DNA from: Marinobacter sp. S6332
GTDB lineage: Bacteria > Pseudomonadota > Gammaproteobacteria > Pseudomonadales > Oleiphilaceae
Direction: 5' to 3'
Length of the DNA: 64,000 nt
Assembly: GCF_023016045.1 (NCBI RefSeq)
Contig: NZ_JALKAP010000004.1
Location: 62,001 to 126,000, forward strand
Part shown: one piece after another, positions 19,421 to 28,001 of the stretch
Layout: every line of letters starts with the position of its first letter
How positions within the stretch are numbered: the first letter of the stretch is position 1
Notes under the pieces: model-generated
Database searches by the model: none
What the model was told of the DNA's origin: nothing
What the model saw: only the letters and a program-made list of their open reading frames with translations
Translations under genes and position numbers: made by a program

Positions 19421-21889
19421 TCATACACCCAACATAGTAACTTGCTGAATAGCTTGGCGTTTCTCCACGCTCAACACCAGTCTGGCATCGTCCGCCACCT
19501 CATCAAGCCCTTCTCCGTAGCAGAGTAGCCCGTTATCGTCGGTAGTGAGAACGCCGTTTTTCTGCATGTTTGCGATAAAGTTTCGGAACAGGCTTTTATC
19601 GAAAAACTCGGGCGCATTCAGCCCAAACAGTATAGACATTCGCTCTGCTAGCAAGGTGCTTTGCTCTTCCAGTTCGGCTGCAGTGATCTTGCCCGTGCCG
19701 TATTTACGGAGTATGCCCAGCGCAATGTGATAACGCTCCACCATCTGGATAATGAACCGGGAAAGCACTCTCAGGCGCAGCATGGCTTCGGTGCCTTCAT
19801 CCGGGCGTGCAATGCGTTCGTTATCCAGAGCCACAAGCAAGCCTTGATCGACCAGCACATCAATCCACTGATTGATCACTGCTTCTACCTCGTCGTCGTC
19901 ATACTTCAGGAACAGTTCAGACTGGACATAGGGGTAGGCTACGCTGGCAAGATAAACGATTCTTTCCCGCGCCAGAGAGCTCTTGTTCTCGAACAGGCTG
20001 GCCACCAAGGCGGGAAGGGCAAACAGATGCTGGATATTATTTCGGTAGTAAGTCATCAGAATGGCATTGCTGCCTTCCAGCCCTATGATGTCGCCGAGCT
20101 TCTGCGGTTGGCGCGAAACCAGCCCCATGGACTCACAGTAGGCAACCCAGTCTTTGCCGCAGCCTTCCGGTAGGGTAACGGTTTCGGCGTAAGGAAACGC
20201 TTTCAGAAGGGTGGCATATTGATCCGCCAAACGTTCAAGTTGGCCTTCATCCATGGCCAGTCTTTCTGCGCCGAGCAATACGGTTGCGATCATACCGATG
20301 GGGTTAACGGCAACAGAAGCGTTGATGTTGGAGGCAACCCGCACTGACAGTTCGGACACGGCATCGTTCAACCACTCGGGTCGGTATTGGGAATCATAGG
20401 CCTCGTCCCGCCAACTGCTACGGACATCATCCAGAACGTCGGATAGGTGAATGGCTTCACCAAAATTCACGGAAACCCGACCGAAGGAGTTGGTGAGTTT
20501 GCGCGCTGTTTTGGCCAGCCCAAATACGCTTTCTTTCTGTTTCTTCTTGCCTCTAAGCTCGCCAAGATAGGAGCGCCCCTCCATCACCTTTTCGTAGCCT
20601 ACGTATACAGGCACAAACACAATCGGCTTGCGGTGATCACGGAGAAAGCTGCGCACGGTCATGGCGAGCATGCCGGGGCGTGGCTGCAGCATACGCCCGG
20701 TGCGACTGCGCCCGCCTTCCACAAAATATTCCACAGAGTATCCACGGGAAAACATAACGTGCATGTATTCGTTAAATACTGTGGCGTACAAGGGGTTGTC
20801 GCGAAAACTGCGGCGCATAAAGAAAGCACCGCCCCTGCGGAGAATGGGGCCCACAATGGGCATGTTCAGGTTGATGCCTGCAGCAATGTGCGGCGGCATC
20901 AGGCCGTTTTTATAGAGCACGTAAGACAACAGCAAGTAATCGATGTGAGAGCGGTGGCAGGGCACATAAACCACGGCGCTGTTTTGCGCGGACTCCGTTA
21001 CGACACGAATATTGTTGACGGAGACACCGTTGTATATTCGGTTCCATAACCACGAGAGCAGCTTTTCAAATACGCGAATGGTAACAACTGACATATTGGC
21101 CGCTATTTCATCGGCGTATTTGTATGCGCGGGCACGGACCTTTTCCGGAGCTACGCCTTCATTGGCCGCAGTTTCTCTTATGGCTTCTTTTACTGCCTGA
21201 GTTCGTAGCAGGCCAGATACAAGCGTTCTGCGATGTGATAGGTCCGGGCCCAAAACGGCTTGTCGCACCTTACGGAAGTGGGTTCGCAAAATGCGTGCAA
21301 GTTTACGGTTAGCGCGCTCCTCACTATGGCGATGCTCTTCGATTACCTGTTTCAGAGAAAAAGGCTTGTTGAACTGCACGTACGTATTACGACCGTGCAC
21401 CAGAATAATCAGAAATTTCTGCAACCTGCCGGCGACCGACCAGGTATCTGAAAGCAACAGTTTGACTAGCGACTTCTCTTTGTCTGGAGAGCGCCCCCAG
21501 AAGAGCGAGACGGGAACAATCTGGACATCTTGCTCAGGGTTCTCGAGGCCGTAACGCACGAGCGCCTGAAACTCCGAGGTGGGAACCGGTGTTTGGCGCT
21601 TACGGAACGATCGGCCAATGCGGCGGTAGAGAAAAAAGAATGAGTGGGAGGGGCCATTTTTAACCGGTAGCGATGTGGTGGCTCCCGGTAACTGTGCCCG
21701 GACTACCTCTTGCTCGAGCACCAGTCGGCTCGACAACGAACTGTATTGAAGCACATAACAAACCGGTATTTCGGAGGACAATCCGAGAGCATCAACGCTG
21801 TTTCCGCTGACATCTGTCCGGACCCACAAAAACAGTATTTTCCGGAAAAAAGTCAGAATCAGGCTTCGAATACCCTGGTAAAGACGCAT
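19421..21889 (-). CDS. plsB: Glycerol-3-phosphate 1-O-acyltransferase PlsB
   Basis: PlsB puts the first acyl chain on sn-glycerol 3-phosphate at the inner membrane and feeds both membrane phospholipid and, in oil-storing relatives, neutral-lipid synthesis. The acyltransferase blocks are present: VPCHRSHIDYLLLSYVLY (H-X4-D, about residue 305-322), RRGGAFFMRRSFRDN, and FVEGGRSRTGRMLQPRPGM, then PIVFVPVYVGYEKVMEG. Long N-terminal and C-terminal helical regions fit the 822-residue length. It is convergent with rsmJ and divergent from nudC. Confidence 0.96.
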   Translation of the reverse strand: MRLYQGIRSLILTFFRKILFLWVRTDVSGNSVDALGLSSEIPVCYVLQYSSLSSRLVLEQEVVRAQLPGATTSLPVKNGPSHSFFFLYRRIGRSFRKRQTPVPTSEFQALVRYGLENPEQDVQIVPVSLFWGRSPDKEKSLVKLLLSDTWSVAGRLQKFLIILVHGRNTYVQFNKPFSLKQVIEEHRHSEERANRKLARILRTHFRKVRQAVLGPDLSHRRTLVSGLLRTQAVKEAIRETAANEGVAPEKVRARAYKYADEIAANMSVVTIRVFEKLLSWLWNRIYNGVSVNNIRVVTESAQNSAVVYVPCHRSHIDYLLLSYVLYKNGLMPPHIAAGINLNMPIVGPILRRGGAFFMRRSFRDNPLYATVFNEYMHVMFSRGYSVEYFVEGGRSRTGRMLQPRPGMLAMTVRSFLRDHRKPIVFVPVYVGYEKVMEGRSYLGELRGKKKQKESVFGLAKTARKLTNSFGRVSVNFGEAIHLSDVLDDVRSSWRDEAYDSQYRPEWLNDAVSELSVRVASNINASVAVNPIGMIATVLLGAERLAMDEGQLERLADQYATLLKAFPYAETVTLPEGCGKDWVAYCESMGLVSRQPQKLGDIIGLEGSNAILMTYYRNNIQHLFALPALVASLFENKSSLARERIVYLASVAYPYVQSELFLKYDDDEVEAVINQWIDVLVDQGLLVALDNERIARPDEGTEAMLRLRVLSRFIIQMVERYHIALGILRKYGTGKITAAELEEQSTLLAERMSILFGLNAPEFFDKSLFRNFIANMQKNGVLTTDDNGLLCYGEGLDEVADDARLVLSVEKRQAIQQVTMLGV

Positions 21890-22046
21890 AAAATGTCGCT
21901 CCGATGAAAATCAGGCGCCAAGTTTACTTGGTTGAGTGAAGGCCGGAAAGCCACTGTGTCATTCTTGAAGCTCGCGACACTATGATACATTCCTGTTTGG
22001 CCTGTTTATCACTAAGGCCTGCCCATCCATAAAGGTGCGAGAGACC

Positions 22047-22874
22047 ATGGCGACAACAACCGTTCAGTGGAGTCCCGGTTGGACTACCAAGGCGCCCGAG
22101 CCGGGTGATCTTGTGCTGATGCTGTCCGGGTCTGGTGTGTTCAAGCCGGATGACGGCTGGTTGCAGCCGTTGGAGCGCATGCCCGGGCATGCTGAGAATA
22201 CGGGTTTTGTGTCTTTGGGAAGCGCCGATGGCCGTCCGGTTTTCGTGACGCAAGTGCCGGAGTCTGAATGCGCTGGTTATGATGTTGTTTCTTTGCGGGA
22301 TGCTCTGTTAACGGCCAGTGATGTGCCAGCGGCGATGTTGAGTACCGGGTTTCAAGTGTGGCAATGGTTTCAGGACCACCAATTCTGTGGTCGCTGCGGC
22401 AGTGGAACAGGTTTTCATCGGCGGGAGCGGGCAAAGTGGTGCAGTCACTGCAATATCCCTTGGTACCCGCGACTGGCTCCGTGTGTGATCGTGGTTATAA
22501 GAAATCAAGATCGCTATCTTCTGGCAAAATCGTCACGTGTTAAACGGGATTTTTATAGTTTAATCGCAGGTTTCGTCGAGCCCGGCGAGAGCTTAGAAGC
22601 GGCGGTTGCCCGTGAGGTAAAAGAAGAAACCGGCCTCGACGTTACCAATATTCAATATCAGGCCTCTGAGCCTTGGCCATTTCCACACCAGTTGATGGCC
22701 GGTTTTTTCGCCGATTATGCAGGTGGCGATTTGGTTCTACAGGAAGATGAGCTGGCGGATGCTGGCTGGTTTCTACCCGGGAGTAGGCCTCCTGTGCCTC
22801 CGAATACAACGATTTCCGGGCGTTTGATTCGGGAAATGGAAAAGATGATTCTCGGTAAAGAGATTAAGCCTTGA
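22047..22874 (+). CDS. nudC: NADH pyrophosphatase / RNA NAD-decapping enzyme NudC
   Basis: NudC cleaves NAD(H) and removes NAD caps from RNA. A zinc ribbon (CGRCGSGT and CSHCNIPWYPR, about residues 115-140) precedes the Nudix box GFVEPGESLEAAVAREVKEE (about 180-200). The NADH-specific array reads SEPWPFPHQ in place of the usual SQPWPFPxS, so its last residue differs. I start at the ATG at 22047 (275 residues); a GTG 12 bases upstream is also in frame. The stop overlaps the TTG start of murI. Confidence 0.92.
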   Translation: MATTTVQWSPGWTTKAPEPGDLVLMLSGSGVFKPDDGWLQPLERMPGHAENTGFVSLGSADGRPVFVTQVPESECAGYDVVSLRDALLTASDVPAAMLSTGFQVWQWFQDHQFCGRCGSGTGFHRRERAKWCSHCNIPWYPRLAPCVIVVIRNQDRYLLAKSSRVKRDFYSLIAGFVEPGESLEAAVAREVKEETGLDVTNIQYQASEPWPFPHQLMAGFFADYAGGDLVLQEDELADAGWFLPGSRPPVPPNTTISGRLIREMEKMILGKEIKP

Positions 22875-23698
22875 GTGAGTATGAGGCGCCCAGAGTTTTG
22901 ATTTTCGATTCCGGTGTTGGCGGGCTGAGTGTTGCGGCTTGTGTGCACAAAAAGCTACCGCATGCTTCCATTGTGTACCTCGCCGATAACGCCGCCTTCC
23001 CCTACGGTAGTCAGCCTGAATCTGTAGTGATTGAGCGCTCTTGCAGGCTCATTGTGAAGGCGCTTGAGCAGTACCCTTGCGACGCTATTGTCGTTGCATG
23101 CAACACAGCCAGCACGGTCGCTTTGCCGCACTTAAGGGCGCTAACACATGTGCCAGTTGTTGGAGTGGTGCCAGCGGTTAAGCCTGCCGCAGCCTGCACG
23201 CAGAATCGGCGCATAGGCATTCTTGCCACGCCAGCAACAGTGCGCCGACCCTATCTAGATGAGCTGATTCAGGAGTTTGCATCCCATTGCAGGGTTGAGC
23301 GCTTGGGTCACCCTGGCCTTGTGCAGTGGGCGGAAGACTTGGTTCGAGGGTTGGCAGTGCCACAAGCCGAGCTCAATAGTGTGCTGGCGGGCCTGCGTGA
23401 CGCTGATGTAGATACCGTGGTTCTTGGGTGTACCCACTATCCGCTTTTACTGGACAGCCTTAAGCTGAGTTTGCCTCAGGTGAAATTCTGGGTGGATTCC
23501 GGGGAGGCTATTGCCCGCCGTGTTGCGTCGCTTCTAGCGCAAGCGAACAAGCCTGTCGATGCAATTAGCGACCACAGGACGCTGCCTGTGCCTGTGGCGC
23601 TCTTCTCCGGCAAACCCCCGGAGGGTATTGCCCGCTATATGGCTGAGCTGAGTCTGCAGCCAAAGAGGGTTATCGGGAATTGGCCGGGTAGCTCATAG
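22871..23698 (+). CDS. murI: Glutamate racemase
   Basis: MurI makes D-glutamate for peptidoglycan. The two catalytic cysteines are visible in VACNTASTVALP (about residue 75) and LGCTHYPLL (about 187), with the N-terminal IFDSGVGGLSV. The start is a TTG that overlaps the nudC stop (TTGA); no ATG or GTG is in frame near it, and MSEYEAPRVLIFDSG is a good N-terminus. It has 275 residues. The 3' end overlaps the convergent DUF2156 gene by 6 bases. Confidence 0.94.
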   Translation: MSEYEAPRVLIFDSGVGGLSVAACVHKKLPHASIVYLADNAAFPYGSQPESVVIERSCRLIVKALEQYPCDAIVVACNTASTVALPHLRALTHVPVVGVVPAVKPAAACTQNRRIGILATPATVRRPYLDELIQEFASHCRVERLGHPGLVQWAEDLVRGLAVPQAELNSVLAGLRDADVDTVVLGCTHYPLLLDSLKLSLPQVKFWVDSGEAIARRVASLLAQANKPVDAISDHRTLPVPVALFSGKPPEGIARYMAELSLQPKRVIGNWPGSS

Positions 23699-24700
23699 CA
23701 CTTGGGTGAGTTTGAACATGGCAAGGAACTCCAAGGCCGGTATGCTCCGTTTGTGGCAGCAGTAGGTTTTAAAATTGTCGCCCCGGAACCGTGATTTGGT
23801 AAATTCCAATCCTTTGAAGTTATAAATAAAGTTTCCTCTGTTGTAGAGGCCGTGGAAGATTCGCTTCAAAAGCTTACTTTCCTGATGTTCTGTGGTGGCA
23901 TCAAGAGACAGAGGGATAAGACCCAGATCCAGATAAGGAACGCCTTCGGCTTTGAAAGCATCCATCGCGTGGGCCATAAGGGTATAAAAAATACCTTGTT
24001 TAAAGTCAGCGTTTGCGCGGGAGATGTTAGGCACGTAACTGATGATTTCGTTGTTGCGGTAAATGGGGTCAAAGTAAATAAAGCCAACCGCCTTGCCATC
24101 TTGATACGCGTAGAAATGGCGTTCATTCTCCCGATAATCCATTTCCATAGGGCGAATGAGAAAGCGTATCTCGTTACTCTTGCATTTCCGGGTGCGAATC
24201 CAGGCTTCTGAAATTTCTCGGGTGTGGTCGTCACTGAAGCGTTCCTGAACGGTAATTCCGCTTTTCTCGGCCTGATTTAGTGCCGTGCGCAGAATCTGCT
24301 TTTTCTTGCCACTGAGGGACCATTTGCCTAGATCGATCCGTGACTCGCTTCCAAACTGTGTTCCGTATAGGCCAAAACGCTGGTGCAAAAAGTCCACAAC
24401 CGGTTTGGAGACCTGAACATAGGAAGCATTTGGAAAGCGCTTCTGAAAAAGTTCAAGAATTGGTCCGAAATTTTCGGGTGCGCAAACCGGGTCGGAAAGG
24501 ACAATGGTCGCACCCCACTTACGCATGTAGGCCATATAACCCACATCGGGCACGTCGAAATACTGCATGTCTGGCTGTAGGGTAGAGAAGGATTGAGAGT
24601 GGCCACCAAACCTTTTCAGGTAAGTCACTCTTTCACTGAAGGTAAATTCAGTGTTTTCAAATTCTGAGGTTTGGTCGAGTGTAAGAATTTGATCTGACAT
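23693..24700 (-). CDS. DUF2156-type (phosphatidylglycerol lysyltransferase C-terminal-like) acyltransferase
   Basis: A soluble protein of 335 residues with the GNAT-like fold of DUF2156: GYMAYMRKWGATIVLSDPVC, a helical middle (KKKQILRTALNQAEKSGITV, about 140-160), and the YLDLGLIPLSL/RIFHGLYNRGNFIYNFKGL segment near the C-terminus. Family members transfer aminoacyl groups from tRNA to lipids when fused to a membrane flippase; this one has no membrane segments. It has a strong ribosome site (GGGGAG, about 7 bases before the ATG). It lies 40 bases after a methyltransferase gene in the same direction, so the two probably act in one pathway, perhaps lipid modification. The substrate is unknown. 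Confidence 0.75.
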   Translation of the reverse strand: MSDQILTLDQTSEFENTEFTFSERVTYLKRFGGHSQSFSTLQPDMQYFDVPDVGYMAYMRKWGATIVLSDPVCAPENFGPILELFQKRFPNASYVQVSKPVVDFLHQRFGLYGTQFGSESRIDLGKWSLSGKKKQILRTALNQAEKSGITVQERFSDDHTREISEAWIRTRKCKSNEIRFLIRPMEMDYRENERHFYAYQDGKAVGFIYFDPIYRNNEIISYVPNISRANADFKQGIFYTLMAHAMDAFKAEGVPYLDLGLIPLSLDATTEHQESKLLKRIFHGLYNRGNFIYNFKGLEFTKSRFRGDNFKTYCCHKRSIPALEFLAMFKLTQVL

Positions 24701-24740
24701 AGTGATTCTCCCCGGTTGTTATTGTTTTGCAGGTGCTGAG

Positions 24741-25460
24741 CTATGCCTGCTTGCGGCCGAGAATGGACCAGTAACAGTCCATGTTCATCAATTTGAAGTG
24801 CTTTTTCTCTGTAACCTCAAGACCCAGACGCCGCATGTGTTCCGGGTAGTTGTAGATTTTGTGGAAGGCATTGTTAGCAAATAGCCAGAAGGTGAACACG
24901 GCCATATACCAATACAGTTTTTTGAATGTGCGCGAGAACAGGTTGCCGGTGGGGTAGCAGAAGTCGCCCACAACAATGCTGGCATCTGCTTTACCCAGTT
25001 GGATTAGGTGTTCCAGAACTTTCACCATCATTCCTTCTTCAAAAACATTGAGGAAGAAATTGGCAACAACCATATCGTACTGGCCGACTTCGTCTACCTT
25101 CATGATATCGCTGTGAATGCGGCGAATGGTTAGGTGGGGTGCCTCGCTCTCTTGGGCTTCGCCGAACTTCCGTAACATGGTTTCTGACAGATCAACAACC
25201 GTAACATCTGCGCCAAGTTCAGCCGCACGTATCGCATCCCGGCCATGGCCAACGCCAGCAAAAAGAATGCGGTCGCCGGGCTTCACTGTTTCCACCTCTA
25301 GCATGGCGGTTTTGCAACGGTGGATGTTCTTGCCGCTGTATAGGTTGCTGAGGAAATCGTATACGGGGCCGATGTAGCGGTACTTGTCGCGCATAGAACT
25401 GCTGCCTGCTCTTGATTGCTTTGATGCTGCCACCGTTATTGTCATTTTTGCTCTGCCCAT
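24741..25460 (-). CDS. Class I SAM-dependent methyltransferase
   Basis: A 239-residue methyltransferase. The core begins YRYIGPVYDFLSNLYSGKNI and has the SAM motif RILFAGVGHGRDAIRAAELG (about 70-90), then VTVVDLSETML and DMVVANFFLNVFEEG. The arrangement is like UbiE or phospholipid N-methyltransferases. The C-terminal part (KLYWYMAVFTFWLFANNAFHKIYNYPEHM, split here over about 185-215) has a hydrophobic stretch that could touch the membrane. Two starts (25460 and 25445) are possible and neither has a good ribosome site. It is the first gene of an operon with the DUF2156 protein. Function beyond methyl transfer is not known. Confidence 0.75.
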   Translation of the reverse strand: MGRAKMTITVAASKQSRAGSSSMRDKYRYIGPVYDFLSNLYSGKNIHRCKTAMLEVETVKPGDRILFAGVGHGRDAIRAAELGADVTVVDLSETMLRKFGEAQESEAPHLTIRRIHSDIMKVDEVGQYDMVVANFFLNVFEEGMMVKVLEHLIQLGKADASIVVGDFCYPTGNLFSRTFKKLYWYMAVFTFWLFANNAFHKIYNYPEHMRRLGLEVTEKKHFKLMNMDCYWSILGRKQA

Positions 25461-25642
25461 AGGTTCAGAGCGCTTCGGTGGCTAAGACCTTGGGATTTTT
25501 GAGTTTAATGAACAGGGTAGGAGAAATATGTGCCGCAATGCGCATTTCGGGATACACAACTTAACGCAACGCAATACTTTGCAAACAACATCAAGGTTTG
25601 GGTTAGGAGTGTCAGACAATAAAGGATGGTCGTACCGAAAAA

Positions 25643-26956
25643 TCAGCCAGATACGGCATTTTGGATCAGTTGATCCATGTTATTTCCCGCTTCTGGATAT
25701 ACAGCGATCCCGATACTGACCCCGATAAACACCTGATGTTCGCCAAGTTGGAAGGGTGCCTTGAGCGTTTTGATTAGCTTTCTCGCGATCTGGCTGACAT
25801 CGTCTTTGCCATGGATTGAGGGCAGTAGTAGCGTGAACTCGTCCCCCCCGAAGCGCGACAAAGTGTCGCCTTTGCACAAACATCCTTCCAAACGTTGGGT
25901 TACGGCTTGCAGCAATCGATCGCCCATCGCATGGCCAAGGGTGTCGTTAATAACCTTGAAACGATCAAGATCAAGAAACATCACGGCGAGCTTTTGCTTT
26001 GCGCGGCGCGCATGGGTAATGGCTAACTCCAGACGATCTTTGAATAGGGCTCGATTCGGTAAGCGTGTGAGCAAGTCGTGATAGGCCTGAAAGTTGATAA
26101 AAGCTTCAGCTTCTTTGCGTTCAGTAACGTCTCTAGCCGTTCCGTAATAGCAGGCCTTCTGCCCACTGCCACCGCCTTGGGTATCGCTATTGTGGGTCCA
26201 GGATTGGGGCGCAATTGGGAAGGCTGTCACTTCGAAATACCGGTTTGCGCGCCTGCTACCGCGAGTTTTAATACGTATTTCCAGCGTGCGTGGGTTGTCC
26301 GCGCTTATATCTGGTGCATTGAGAGCGTAGGTGCCTTTGGCAACGTCCCGATCGTCGAGTATGTGCCGAAAGTGTTTACCGCAAAGCTCAGCCGGCTTGT
26401 ACCCCAGCAGACTTTCAATTTTGCTGTTGATAAAGCAGAAACGGCCATGGGCATCAAGCATGAAAACGATGTCGGGCGAGCTGTTTACGATGTAACGGTG
26501 CAGAGCTTCAGATTTTTCAAGGCGCCCCTGTACGTCTTCATGGGCTTTAAGGAGGGTTTGTTTTCCAACTACGCCTTTTACTAAGGCAAGGAGTTCTTCA
26601 GGATCATAGGGCTTGCGGATGTAATCCAGAGCACCACGCCTTAGGGCGCGGCTGACTGCTGTAAACGAGCTTTCGCCGCTGATTACGATAACTCCGCATT
26701 CCGGTTGCCGGTTCTCAAGGTGCGCCATAACGGCAAAACCATCTACCTCAGGCATGCGTAAGTCGATCAGCGCGAGGTCATAGTGCGAAGTGTCTGCTAA
26801 TTCACAGGCTTGTTTTCCGCCATAGGCCTCGGTGACATCATAACCACAACCGCTTAGCAGCGAGGCTAGCGCGCTCACCAGTCGTGGCTCGTCATCAACC
26901 ACCAAAATGCGCGCTGCCTCGGACGGGGAGGTCCTCTTGGTTAGCTCTGATGCCAT
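25643..26956 (-). CDS. REC-PAS-GGDEF response regulator, truncated at its C-terminus
   Basis: A cytoplasmic signalling protein: receiver (about 15-130, RILVVDDE, phospho-Asp in LIDLRMPEVDG, lysine in IRKPYDPEE), coiled linker, PAS (about 150-270, SSPDIVFMLDAHGRFCFINSK), and a GGDEF domain (about 285-437) with the active-site RFGGDEFTLLL. The frame ends at NNMDQLIQNAVSG, just where family members continue with the last helix (AMYxAKxxGxN) and often a full EAL domain. No remnant of that helix or of EAL was found in the other frames of 25461-25643. I infer a 3' deletion; the enzyme may be inactive. Confidence 0.8.
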   Translation of the reverse strand: MASELTKRTSPSEAARILVVDDEPRLVSALASLLSGCGYDVTEAYGGKQACELADTSHYDLALIDLRMPEVDGFAVMAHLENRQPECGVIVISGESSFTAVSRALRRGALDYIRKPYDPEELLALVKGVVGKQTLLKAHEDVQGRLEKSEALHRYIVNSSPDIVFMLDAHGRFCFINSKIESLLGYKPAELCGKHFRHILDDRDVAKGTYALNAPDISADNPRTLEIRIKTRGSRRANRYFEVTAFPIAPQSWTHNSDTQGGGSGQKACYYGTARDVTERKEAEAFINFQAYHDLLTRLPNRALFKDRLELAITHARRAKQKLAVMFLDLDRFKVINDTLGHAMGDRLLQAVTQRLEGCLCKGDTLSRFGGDEFTLLLPSIHGKDDVSQIARKLIKTLKAPFQLGEHQVFIGVSIGIAVYPEAGNNMDQLIQNAVSG

Positions 26957-26997
26957 CGGTTTGAGTCCGTTTCCTATCAGTCAGTTTCGGTATTTGT

Positions 26998-27972
26998 TTA
27001 ATCCGTGCCCAGCACAAATACACCGGGGCAGAGGTTACCCGTAAGGATTGGGACAGCGGTCAATGACGGCGTTCTTAACAGCGATAAAAGTTGATGGTCG
27101 AGCACGTTAGGTGTGCGGCCGCTGAGGTTGGTGAGCGTTTGGGTGGCAAAGGCTTCTGTCAAAGCGCTGCCGCCTGCTACTACGCTCACTGCCAAATGTG
27201 GATGTTGGCCGGCGGTGCCTGAAAGAAGAACAAGGTTGTCATCTACGTGTCCAAAGCATAAGGCTGGAAGGCCGGTAATCAGCGTTAGGCTGCTTACAGA
27301 TTCCGCTAGAATGGTGGCATTCGTGGTCTCGAGATCAGCAAGCCCAATGGCTTGCTGGGTAATAGCCTGCTGTAATACGGTGTGTCGTAGCTTTAGTGCT
27401 GCGGGTTCAGCGTTGTAGCTGTTAATCAGCGGGACTCCCAGAGATTCCGCCATTGTAGATACGTCTTGCGCGATCCGCCGGTTGATTTCCCTAACTAGCT
27501 CTTCACTGAGCCCGAACATGGTACCGGCAGCGGCAATGCCCGCTGAGTCAGACAAGGCTAAACGCGCCGCAAGACTGATGACCTTGACCAAGTGCCCCGC
27601 ATCTCGCAAATCTGATGGAAGTGCCTGCTGATAACGCATGGCGTCCGCCGCCATGGGCCCCAGCCCCCAAGAGGTCACCACTTCAGCCGCTATCTCTGAC
27701 TGTCGGTTCATATACTCTTGTCTGGTTTCCATATCTGGCGTTTTAATGGCTATCAGCTCGCCGATGTTATGGAGCAGGCCAAGCATAAACGCTTCATCGG
27801 CTTCCGGGTATCGAGTCAGGGTTGCCAGTGCCCGAGCGGTCAACGCAGTCGTAAGGGCATGTCGCCAGAAGTCTCGTAATTGTTGCCAGGCGCCACCGCC
27901 CAAATCGAAAAGTATCTGGCGCATAGCTGCGGTCAGCACCAACGTTTTGAACCGACGAGTTCCAAGACGCAT
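26998..27972 (-). pseudogene. HDOD-domain protein lacking its N-terminal part
   Basis: The frame gives 324 residues from the ATG at 27972, but similarity to HDOD proteins continues upstream without a start codon to about 28005 (residues SRGINSVDQAL). It then ends abruptly where the opposite strand becomes a MinD-like gene. Roughly 50 residues of the HDOD core are missing (the LPxLP start and the DPALTA-like helix). What remains includes MRLGTRRFKTLVLTAAMRQ, FWRHALTTALTARALA and FMLGLLHNIGELIAI, followed by a C-terminal sensory-like region. It may still be translated, but a complete HDOD fold is not possible. Confidence 0.7.
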
Positions 27973-28001
27973 TAGCGCCTGATCTACTGAGTTTATTCCT
28001 C

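Noticed and set aside
20447..21049. 200-codon open frame on the plus strand inside plsB
   Set aside because: It is antisense to the well-conserved plsB catalytic region, has no recognisable domain and no ribosome site; it is a shadow.
25528..25719. 63-codon frame on the plus strand after the truncated GGDEF gene
   Set aside because: It runs into the GGDEF gene on the other strand and has no domain or ribosome site.
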